Part shown: positions 52,894 through 60,018 of the stretch, piece by piece | Numbering within the stretch: the first letter of the stretch is position 1 | How the letters are laid out: each line of letters opens with the position of its first letter | From: Sulfuricurvum sp. | Lineage (GTDB): Bacteria; Campylobacterota; Campylobacteria; Campylobacterales; Sulfurimonadaceae | Assembly: GCF_028681615.1 (NCBI RefSeq) | Contig: NZ_JAQUHV010000006.1 | Coordinates: forward strand, 1-64,000 | Reading direction: 5' to 3' | Length of the DNA stretch: 64,000 bases | Made by a program: the position numbers and the translations under genes | The notes under the pieces: generated by a model | Told to the model about the DNA's origin: nothing | Database searches by the model: none | Seen by the model: the letters and a program-made list of their open reading frames with translations, nothing else

Positions 52894-53865
52894 ATGAAAA
52901 TCTTTGTAGCATTATTCGTTTTTCTTACATTATTATACGGAAGCAGCAATCAGCTGAATGTTGGAGTTTTGGCATACGGAACGGTCAATTGGGAATTGAT
53001 GACGATAAAATCACTGGAACTGGATAAAAAATACGGATTTGACCTTCAAATTAAAGAATTGGCATCCAAAGATGGTGTTGCAGTCGCTTTTCAAGCCGAA
53101 AGCGTTGATGTCATCGTCAACGATTGGGTCTGGGTCAACCGACAAAATTATCCTCATTTTTTGCTCTATTTCTATCCGTATTCTACAGGAACCGGAGGAA
53201 TTTATACCAATAATTCCCGTTATCGTACTCTTGGTGATTTAAAAGGGAAAAAATTGGGTGTCGCCGGAGGACCGATGGATAAAAGCTGGTTACTCTACAG
53301 AGCGTATGCGCAACAGAAACTGGGGATTGATCTCTCAAGCTATGCAGAGATTGTATTTGCCGCACCGCCGATTCTGAATGCTAAATTATCGGATGGTAGT
53401 TTGGATGCGGTACTCAATTTCTGGCACTATAACGTATTGCTGGATGAAAAAGGGATGACCCCCATTTCGTCTGTCCGGGGAGTTTTAGGAAGTTTTGGTA
53501 TTAACAATCAAGATATACCTTTTACAGGATGGGTATTCAAACGATCGTTTGCGGCAGAAAACAAAAAGACGATCAACGCTTTTTTACAAGCATCACTGGA
53601 AGCGAATGCGATACTCAAACAAAATGATGCGGCATGGAATGCGTTACGGCCTTTCATGCACGTCAAAGACGATGCGGCTTTTGAAGCGTTAAAAAAAGGG
53701 TATCGCGAGGGAATCCCGGAAAAGTTTACCTCTGAAGAGATCAAAGGGATTGAACAGGTATATGCACTCTTGGAAAAAACCGGCGGGAAAAGTCTCGTAG
53801 GAGAATCCAAAAAATTTGATAAAACGATGTTTTGGCCCTATAAACCTAACTCGGCAGGGCGATAA
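52894..53865 (+). CDS. NitT/TauT-like ABC substrate-binding protein
   Basis: 323 aa from ATG 52894, after AGGAG at 52880-52884. The frame opens at 52843, but that codon is upstream of the predicted transcription start. Signal peptide (to about 17), then a NMT1/THI5-like fold: LNVGVLAYGTVNWELMTIKS, VDVIVNDWVWVNR, LGDLKGKKLGVAGGPMDK. In this family the protein delivers sulfonates, nitrate, thiamine precursors or similar compounds to a permease. The ligand here is unknown; co-regulation with the PQQ enzyme suggests a cofactor, metal complex or alcohol-derived acid. Confidence 0.85.
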   Translation: MKIFVALFVFLTLLYGSSNQLNVGVLAYGTVNWELMTIKSLELDKKYGFDLQIKELASKDGVAVAFQAESVDVIVNDWVWVNRQNYPHFLLYFYPYSTGTGGIYTNNSRYRTLGDLKGKKLGVAGGPMDKSWLLYRAYAQQKLGIDLSSYAEIVFAAPPILNAKLSDGSLDAVLNFWHYNVLLDEKGMTPISSVRGVLGSFGINNQDIPFTGWVFKRSFAAENKKTINAFLQASLEANAILKQNDAAWNALRPFMHVKDDAAFEALKKGYREGIPEKFTSEEIKGIEQVYALLEKTGGKSLVGESKKFDKTMFWPYKPNSAGR

Positions 53866-53867
53866 CG

Positions 53868-54608
53868 ATGAACACTCTTTTGTATCTGCGTATAGGGTCT
53901 GTTTTTTTCCTGATTGCTCTTTGGCAGATAACGGCATTGCTGGCTGATTCTTCTATGTTTCCGGCGCCATTAGCCGTCTTAAACAGCCTGATCGGGCATA
54001 TTTCAAACGGGGAACTTCTGCACCATTTGGGTATTACTTTATATCGTGTCACAATGATCTTTCTTATCGCCATGCCTGTCGGAATAGCCTTCGGTCTGCT
54101 GATGGGAAATTTCAAAAAAATCGATGCGGCTTTGGATACGCTCCTCGTGCTCGGACTGAATATGCCGGCATTGGTTGTGATTATGCTCTGCTATATCTGG
54201 TTTGGGTTAAGCGATGTTGCAGCGATTTTGGCCGTTGTGATTAATAAAGTTCCGATGGTGATCGTCACTATACGAGAAGGGGTGAAAGCGATTGATAAAA
54301 AATTGCTGGAGGTCGCCTACGTCTATAAAGTATCACGTTACCGATTGCTGTTCACCTTTTATATCCCGCAACTTTACCCGTATATCATAGCAAGTGCCCG
54401 AAACGGTCTCTCACTGATCTGGAAAATTGTGTTGGTTGTGGAACTGTTGGGCAGAAGTGACGGAATCGGATTTCAGCTCTCCATGTTTTTTCAGTTTTTT
54501 GATATCACATCGATTCTGGCATATTCATTTTCCTTCATCGTTATCATCATCGGTATCGAAAATTTTATTTTCCGACCGATTGAAGTCCGAATAGCGAAAT
54601 GGAGATAA
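53868..54608 (+). CDS. ABC transporter permease (NitT/TauT type)
   Basis: 246 aa with about six membrane helices and the BPD-type EAA loop (LLEVAYVYKVSRYRLLFTFYIPQLYPYI, of which EVAYVYK..LFTFYIPQL is the coupling region). Two bases after the binding protein gene and one before the ATPase gene. Inner-membrane pore of the importer. Confidence 0.88.
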   Translation: MNTLLYLRIGSVFFLIALWQITALLADSSMFPAPLAVLNSLIGHISNGELLHHLGITLYRVTMIFLIAMPVGIAFGLLMGNFKKIDAALDTLLVLGLNMPALVVIMLCYIWFGLSDVAAILAVVINKVPMVIVTIREGVKAIDKKLLEVAYVYKVSRYRLLFTFYIPQLYPYIIASARNGLSLIWKIVLVVELLGRSDGIGFQLSMFFQFFDITSILAYSFSFIVIIIGIENFIFRPIEVRIAKWR

Positions 54609-54609
54609 G

Positions 54610-55314
54610 ATGCTGAGTATTGATATTCAAAGCAAAGAATACAGTGGGAAAAAGATCCTTCAGAATCTACGCTTCAGACTTGAAGAGGGGACTTTTCTCT
54701 CCATAATCGGCCCTTCAGGATGCGGTAAAACGACACTCCTCAAACTTATTTCATCATTGGATAGTGATTTTGAAGGTTCGATCGAGACGGGTGCAGACTC
54801 AATCGGAATGATGTTTCAAGAACCCAGACTTTTACCGTGGCTTACCGTCAGAGAAAACATTGCCGTCGTAGACAAAATCGGTGTCCCTGATGAGATCCAA
54901 AAACTTTTGACGATGGTGGGATTGGAGTATACGATGGATATGTATCCTAAAAATCTCTCAGGTGGGATGGCGCGAAGAGTATCACTCGTGCGAGCTTTTA
55001 TCAACAGACCCAAGCTTATTTTGCTGGATGAACCGTTTGTCTCCTTAGATAAACCGACGTCACTGGCACTTCAAAATGATTTGATGCTCTTTTGCAAGAG
55101 TTTCAATCCTGCCGTGATATTGGTCACACATGATCTGGACGAAGCCATTTCCCTTTCGCAAAAAATCCTCTTTTTGGGGGGTGAAGTCACCGAAGAAGTG
55201 ATGACTCACGTGAATGATCATTACGGTTTTGAGATACTTGATCCATCGCAGGTCCAAATGATAAAAGAGAATATTCTATCTATGTATCCCACAATATTAG
55301 AAGGTAAATCATGA
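54610..55314 (+). CDS. ABC transporter ATP-binding protein (NitT/TauT type)
   Basis: 234 aa. Walker A GPSGCGKTTLLK, Q-loop MMFQEPRLLPW, signature LSGGMARRVSLVRAF, Walker B LILLDEPFVSLD and the H-loop VTHDLDEA. The PRLLPW Q-loop is typical of the nitrate/taurine subgroup. Overlaps the next gene by 4 bases. Confidence 0.92.
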   Translation: MLSIDIQSKEYSGKKILQNLRFRLEEGTFLSIIGPSGCGKTTLLKLISSLDSDFEGSIETGADSIGMMFQEPRLLPWLTVRENIAVVDKIGVPDEIQKLLTMVGLEYTMDMYPKNLSGGMARRVSLVRAFINRPKLILLDEPFVSLDKPTSLALQNDLMLFCKSFNPAVILVTHDLDEAISLSQKILFLGGEVTEEVMTHVNDHYGFEILDPSQVQMIKENILSMYPTILEGKS

Positions 55315-55709
55315 AAAAAACACTCCTATTCCTATCGATGCTTTCGCTCATTCATGCGGAAGAGCTTAAAATGCAGATTTATAAACCGGTAACAAGTTTA
55401 TGTCCTGCTTCATGGGTATCCGATGTGGAACTGACAATCGCAAAACCGGAGGTGACGTCTTTGACGGATGTGAAAAGTCTCAAAAGCAGTCTGGGCATTC
55501 CACGAGAACTGTATTCTTGTAATACCTCTATTCTCGGGGAGTATATTTTTGAGGGGAATGTCCCGACTGAGGCTATTAAAAAGTTTATGAATGAGAAACC
55601 TGCGGGTGCGGTCGGGCTGAGTCTTCCGGCAAGCCAAAATGATGAAGCGGTAAAAAAAGTCTTTATCATGTATGGTGACAAAACGTATAAACTATACGGA
55701 ACGTATTAA
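55311..55709 (+). CDS. DUF411-like periplasmic protein with degenerate metal motif
   Basis: 132 aa, signal peptide (to about 16). The body follows the DUF411 pattern (a family with a CGCC motif linked to copper and metal handling): SLKSSLGIPRELYSCNTSILG, then EYIFEGNVPTEAIKKFM and AVGLSLPA match LGVP..L.SCHTA, Y.IEGHVP and GLAVPGMP. The N-terminal CxCC motif is reduced to SLCPASW, leaving Cys31, and SCHT is SCNT (Cys70). The normal copper site is therefore lost and another ligand or role is likely. Last gene of the ABC operon; its stop overlaps that of the convergent DUF302 gene by 4 bases. Confidence 0.75.
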   Translation: MKKTLLFLSMLSLIHAEELKMQIYKPVTSLCPASWVSDVELTIAKPEVTSLTDVKSLKSSLGIPRELYSCNTSILGEYIFEGNVPTEAIKKFMNEKPAGAVGLSLPASQNDEAVKKVFIMYGDKTYKLYGTY

Positions 55710-56173
55710 TCCAAAGCGGATGTGATGATCTTTTCGATTATCGCATCCATACTTTTTGGATCCACCTGATCATTCAGTTTCGGTGCTTTTAGAAAAGACA
55801 CCGTCACCTCAGAGTTCTCTTTCACCTGAAAAACAACTAACTTCAATGGACAATACAGAAGCGTATCGATGCTTTTATTCATTAGTTGATAGCTGACTGA
55901 CGGTTTGCAAAAGCCAATGCTGATTCCATTATGTAGTTTTGATTGTTGATCTAAATTTTTCGATACCGCTTCTAAGGCTTTTGCGATATTGATTTCGTAT
56001 ACGATGTTAAATCCATTGACTTGAAGCTCATTGCCAATACGTAATTGCAGCTCTTCAAACGATATATCGCTGACTCGATAGGAAATAAATTCAGGCGTCT
56101 CGATGCGAATAGTTTCTGCATTGAGCACTCCTGCGAAGACGAGACAGAAGAGAACGATTATTTTCGTTTGCAT
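55706..56173 (-). CDS. DUF302 periplasmic protein
   Basis: 155 aa, signal peptide (to about 19). The DUF302 core is recognisable: GFNIVYEINIAKALEAV, then SIGFCKPSVSYQLMNKS, TLLYCPLKLVVFQ. These proteins are periplasmic or membrane bound and of unknown function. It overlaps the upstream binding-protein gene by 16 bases, so both are made from promoter 5. Confidence 0.8.
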   Translation of the reverse strand: MQTKIIVLFCLVFAGVLNAETIRIETPEFISYRVSDISFEELQLRIGNELQVNGFNIVYEINIAKALEAVSKNLDQQSKLHNGISIGFCKPSVSYQLMNKSIDTLLYCPLKLVVFQVKENSEVTVSFLKAPKLNDQVDPKSMDAIIEKIITSALD

Positions 56174-57321
56174 TTCATCTCAGATGCTGCGATACCCAGT
56201 GTATCTAAATCGGTTACCGGATCCAGGAACCCTACCTGTGGCGAGGTTGAGATCAGAGCATTAGGCTGAACCAGAGAAATCGGCATTCTGAGTTGCCCGT
56301 TGTAGCTTCGGTAAGAGAGTTTTCGTCCCATATACGCGGCCAGTTCAAATTCGTTGGAACGGATATAGGCAAGATTCGTTTTGAGGTCACTCGTATTCGT
56401 ATGCATTATGGAGGTTACAATCGTCCGTACGGCTACCCAAGCGGCAAAATCTTCAGACTCCATACCGCGCGATGCATATTTTTTAAAGCGATCTTGCATC
56501 TGTGCCGCACCCCACTGCTCGATACTCTTGTGCCATTCTACGGGAGTGAGACCTTGGGTTCCGGCTACAGGACGCGGGAGCCATGAATTGAAATAGACAA
56601 CTTCGCCAAAATCCCCGTAATAATCGGCAGTGAGAATCACATCATAATCTTCACCTTGCGTAAATACCGGCAGTTCATCTTCTGCTTTTCTGCGAATATC
56701 GCTGTTGTTGTCCCACACTTTCTCTTGTACGATTTTGGCACCGAATTTTTTGGCAGCTCTTTTAATTGCATAGACGATATTTTTGTCTTTAGCTGTTTTT
56801 CCTTCGATTAAAAATATTTTTTTGAAATTTCGTTTCACCAAAAATTGCATTAGCCCGTCATACAGCATCGTATCATCGGCAATGGTATGTAAAAGGTTCG
56901 GATTGCAGTAGAACATTCGCAGGCGAGGATTGCTCAACCCGGCGTTGATCATCAAAACCTTTTGGCTTTTCGGGTTAGCGAGAAGTTTCACGAAAAGGGG
57001 ATACTGAACGTTTAAAATAACATACGCTCCCCCTTGGTCCACATACTGTTCAAAAGCTTTTAGCAGAACTGTTTCATCTCCCGAAACTTCCGTTTGCAAT
57101 GCATAGTGCTGATTCATGAATCGGGCTGTTTTTTCGCTGTCTTCTACGGCTATCTTGGCCCCTTCCAAGCCCAAATTATCCGGTTTTTCCATAACGTTTG
57201 AGAGAACCGGAGGGTGTTTTACCTTTTGGTCTAAATAAAGTATTTTTACTGATAGATCTGAAGCACTGAGCGAAATGGTACAGAGGAGTGTTGTTATCAG
57301 TATTCGACATAGAGTTTGCAT
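56158..57321 (-). CDS. pedA1: PQQ-system ABC substrate-binding protein (PedA1-like)
   Basis: 387 aa, signal peptide (to about 20). Periplasmic branched-chain-amino-acid-type binding fold: LGLEGAKIAVEDSEKTARF, VLMINAGLSNPRLR, GEDYDVILTADYYGDFGEVV, and SWLPRPVAGTQGLTP. It matches the family found with PQQ-dependent alcohol dehydrogenase systems (PedA1 of Pseudomonas putida, LutA-like), whose transporter has been linked to lanthanide uptake. Divergent from its presumed partners pedA2BC, with a shared operator region. Confidence 0.82.
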   Translation of the reverse strand: MQTLCRILITTLLCTISLSASDLSVKILYLDQKVKHPPVLSNVMEKPDNLGLEGAKIAVEDSEKTARFMNQHYALQTEVSGDETVLLKAFEQYVDQGGAYVILNVQYPLFVKLLANPKSQKVLMINAGLSNPRLRMFYCNPNLLHTIADDTMLYDGLMQFLVKRNFKKIFLIEGKTAKDKNIVYAIKRAAKKFGAKIVQEKVWDNNSDIRRKAEDELPVFTQGEDYDVILTADYYGDFGEVVYFNSWLPRPVAGTQGLTPVEWHKSIEQWGAAQMQDRFKKYASRGMESEDFAAWVAVRTIVTSIMHTNTSDLKTNLAYIRSNEFELAAYMGRKLSYRSYNGQLRMPISLVQPNALISTSPQVGFLDPVTDLDTLGIAASEMKCKRK

Positions 57322-57351
57322 CGTATCCCTCGTATAAATGGTGTCCTGACA

Positions 57352-57384
57352 ATTATAGGAAAAGTAAATAGCGTGTATATAGCT
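57352..57384 (-). promoter_or_regulatory. Island promoter 5 (pedA1-like/DUF302)
   Basis: On the minus strand: GCTATAT-ACAC-GCTATTT-N9-TATAAT. The spacing to the -10 is 9 instead of 8. Its upstream half site shares a GC dinucleotide with the first half site of promoter 6. Confidence 0.8.
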
Positions 57385-57414
57385 ATTTTCGAGCTATTTA
57401 CTTTTTGTATAATT
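57383..57414 (+). promoter_or_regulatory. Island promoter 6 (pedA2BC)
   Basis: GCTATTT-TCGA-GCTATTT-N8-TATAAT, back to back with promoter 5. Confidence 0.85.
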
Positions 57415-57441
57415 TTTTCAGCTCACCCATAAGGGATTTTT

Positions 57442-58404
57442 ATGAAACGAACAGCACTTTCTGTGATGTTATTGCTTGGCACTTTGGTCCAAGCCGATAC
57501 GGTTTTTATATCGAATGAAAAAGACAATACTATTTCTGTTATTGACTCAAAAACCCAAAAAATCATTGATACGATACGTGTAGGGCAGAGACCTCGAGGT
57601 ATCGTCCTGGATAAGTCCAACACACAACTGTATGTATGTGCCAGTGATGACGATACGGTACAAATTCTGGATTTAAAAAGTAAGAAGGTCATCGCGAACC
57701 TTCCATCCGGAGAAGATCCGGAACAGTTTGCCTTGCATCCTGAGGGTAAGGAGCTTTATATCGCCAATGAAAACAATGCAATGGTCACAGTTGTCGATAC
57801 GCAAAAAAGAACGGTGTTAAAACAGATTCAAGTCGGATTGGAGCCTGAAGGTATGGCCGTGAGCCCTGATGGCAAACTCGCTATCGCAACAACGGAAACC
57901 TCCAATTTTCTCCACTGGATCGATACTAAAACCAAAAAAATCATTCACACAACGCTCGTCGACCAAAGACCGCGGTATATACAGTTCAGTAAAAACGGCG
58001 ACAAAGTTTGGGCTTCTTCAGAGATAGGGGGGACGGTTATGGTCGTCGATACCGCTACAAAAAAAAGTATTGCCAGAATAGGCTTTGCCATTCCGGGCAT
58101 TTTTAAAGATCAGATTCAGCCCGTCGGTATCCGACTTACCAGTGATGGCAAATACGCTTTTGTCGCCCTTGGGCCTGCAAACCATGTCGCCATTATTGAT
58201 ACCAAAACCTATAAAGTCATTAAATATCTCTTGGTCGGCAAACGCGTTTGGCAAATGGCCTTTGCGGAGAATGAACGTCAACTCTATACGACCAATGGGA
58301 TTAGCGGGGATGTCTCCGTCATTGATGTAAATGACCTGAAAGTACTTAAAAGTATCAAAGTGGGCCGTTATCCTTGGGGTGTAGCGGTTATTCCGACAAA
58401 TTAA
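57442..58404 (+). CDS. pedA2: PQQ-system YVTN beta-propeller protein (PedA2-like)
   Basis: 320 aa, signal peptide (to about 18). Seven or so YVTN-type repeats: NEKDNTISVIDSKTQKIID, VGQRPRGIVLDKSNTQLYV, VGLEPEGMAVSPDGK and VGRYPWGVAVIPTN at the end. It belongs to the beta-propeller family encoded with the ABC system of PQQ alcohol dehydrogenases. Periplasmic; it may bind the substrate or the metal complex. One base before the ATPase gene. Confidence 0.88.
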   Translation: MKRTALSVMLLLGTLVQADTVFISNEKDNTISVIDSKTQKIIDTIRVGQRPRGIVLDKSNTQLYVCASDDDTVQILDLKSKKVIANLPSGEDPEQFALHPEGKELYIANENNAMVTVVDTQKRTVLKQIQVGLEPEGMAVSPDGKLAIATTETSNFLHWIDTKTKKIIHTTLVDQRPRYIQFSKNGDKVWASSEIGGTVMVVDTATKKSIARIGFAIPGIFKDQIQPVGIRLTSDGKYAFVALGPANHVAIIDTKTYKVIKYLLVGKRVWQMAFAENERQLYTTNGISGDVSVIDVNDLKVLKSIKVGRYPWGVAVIPTN

Positions 58405-58405
58405 C

Positions 58406-59140
58406 ATGAAAACAATTTTAGAGCTCGAAAACGTTTCGCACAAATACGATAAAGCAATGGTACTTGACAATGTTTCCTTTTCCATCGAAGAAGCCTCATT
58501 CTTTGTCCTTTTGGGTCTGAACGGTGCCGGTAAATCAACCATATTTTCTCTTCTAACCCGACTTTTGAGCCTTCAATCCGGATCGATAAAGATCAATGGA
58601 TATTCAATACAAAATTACACTAAAGCACTTAAAGATATCGGTATCGTTTTTCAGGAACCGACACTGGATCTGGATTTGACCGTGCGACAGAATCTTTATT
58701 ATTACGGCGCATTGAAAGGGTTGAGTTTTAAAGAGACGATTGACACCATCAAAGAAGAGCTGACGAATCTGGAACTGGATGAAAAATTGGACACAAAGGT
58801 CCAAAAATTAAACGGCGGGCACAGACGACGGATTGAAATCGTACGCTCACTCATCAATAAGCCAAAACTGCTTTTATTGGATGAAGCAACGGTGGGGCTG
58901 GATTTAAAAAGCCGCTTTGATATTCTGGATTATTTACGCCGAAAAGTTCAAAAGGGCGATATCTCCGTTCTATGGATTACCCATCTGTTTGATGAGGTGC
59001 AAAAGAGCGACAGTCTCGCGATCATCCACAAAGGGGAAATCCTCGCAACAGGAACGGCAGAGACGATTATCGCCGAGCACCAGCAAACGGATTTGACTCA
59101 AACATTCAGATATTTGACAAGGGAGTATCCCGATGCGTAA
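58406..59140 (+). CDS. pedB: PQQ-system ABC ATPase (PedB-like)
   Basis: 244 aa. Walker A GLNGAGKSTIF, Q-loop IVFQEPTLDLDLTV, a non-standard signature LNGGHRRRIEIVRS (Asn in place of Ser of LSGG), Walker B LLLLDEATVGLD and the H-loop WITHLFDE. Asn occurs here in other ABC-2 ATPases, so it is likely active. Overlaps the permease by 8 bases. Confidence 0.88.
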   Translation: MKTILELENVSHKYDKAMVLDNVSFSIEEASFFVLLGLNGAGKSTIFSLLTRLLSLQSGSIKINGYSIQNYTKALKDIGIVFQEPTLDLDLTVRQNLYYYGALKGLSFKETIDTIKEELTNLELDEKLDTKVQKLNGGHRRRIEIVRSLINKPKLLLLDEATVGLDLKSRFDILDYLRRKVQKGDISVLWITHLFDEVQKSDSLAIIHKGEILATGTAETIIAEHQQTDLTQTFRYLTREYPDA

Positions 59141-59918
59141 ATATGTATATTGTGCCAAAGGGATCATTTACAAAGAGCTATTACGCTTTTTAAAAGAAAA
59201 AAGCCGATTTTTTTCGGCACTTGTTCGACCTTTGTTATGGCTTTTTATCTTTTCGGCCGGTTTTACTTCTGCACTCGGTTTGGCAATTACCCCTCCCTAT
59301 GAATCTTACATAACGTATGAAACGTATATCGTTCCGGGTCTGGTAGGGATGATCTTGCTTTTCAATGGAATGCAAAGCTCTCTCACCATGATTATTGATA
59401 AAGAGATGGGAAGTATGAAAATATTACTGACGTCTTATATAAATCGGAATTTTTTGCTGTTTTGTAAAATGTTCGCTACGGCTATCGTCTCCACAATACA
59501 GGCAGTGACTTTTTTGATCGTCGCTTATTTGTATGGAGTGGAGTTAAGTGTCGCCGGTATTTTGCTTGCGATACCGGTTATTTTATTTACATCGATTATC
59601 CTCAATGCATTCGCTCTCTTTATATCATCCGTGATAAAACAACTGGAAAATTTTGCGGCTATCATGAACTTTGTTATTTTCCCGATGTTCTTTTTGAGCT
59701 CTGCACTTTATCCATTATGGAAGATAAAAGACTCTTCACTTTTCTTATACACCGTGTGTACATTTAACCCTTTTACGTATATTGTTGAATCCATCCGCTT
59801 TACACTCTATTTAAAATTCGATCCATCGGCCTTTTATATTATATTTTTCTATTTTATTGTGGCGTTGAGCCTCGCATTTATGGGGTATAAGTCAAAAAAG
59901 ATTTTGAAAAAAAGTTGA
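59133..59918 (+). CDS. pedC: PQQ-system ABC-2 type permease (PedC-like)
   Basis: 261 aa with six membrane helices and the ABC-2 pattern FSRFFSALVRPLLWLFIFSAG-like start, IVPGLVGMILLFNGM, and FVIFPMFFLSSALYPLW. It matches PedC of the PQQ-dependent alcohol dehydrogenase systems. ABC-2 permeases usually export; the Pseudomonas system is nevertheless linked to lanthanide uptake efficiency, so the direction is open. Confidence 0.86.
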   Translation: MRKYVYCAKGIIYKELLRFLKEKSRFFSALVRPLLWLFIFSAGFTSALGLAITPPYESYITYETYIVPGLVGMILLFNGMQSSLTMIIDKEMGSMKILLTSYINRNFLLFCKMFATAIVSTIQAVTFLIVAYLYGVELSVAGILLAIPVILFTSIILNAFALFISSVIKQLENFAAIMNFVIFPMFFLSSALYPLWKIKDSSLFLYTVCTFNPFTYIVESIRFTLYLKFDPSAFYIIFFYFIVALSLAFMGYKSKKILKKS

Positions 59919-59929
59919 AATTTTACATC

Positions 59930-59961
59930 GCTAAATTCAGGCTATTTTTCTTATGTATACT
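59930..59961 (+). promoter_or_regulatory. Island promoter 7 (dehydrogenase-pqqABCDE)
   Basis: GCTAAAT-TCAG-GCTATTT-N8-TATACT, 12 bases after the pedC stop. It gives the dehydrogenase and pqq genes their own start inside the plus-strand run. Confidence 0.85.
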
Positions 59962-60018
59962 TTTGGCAATGACAGATTTTCCCAAATTTGTTGCTAAATT
60001 AAAATTGAAGGAGAAAGA

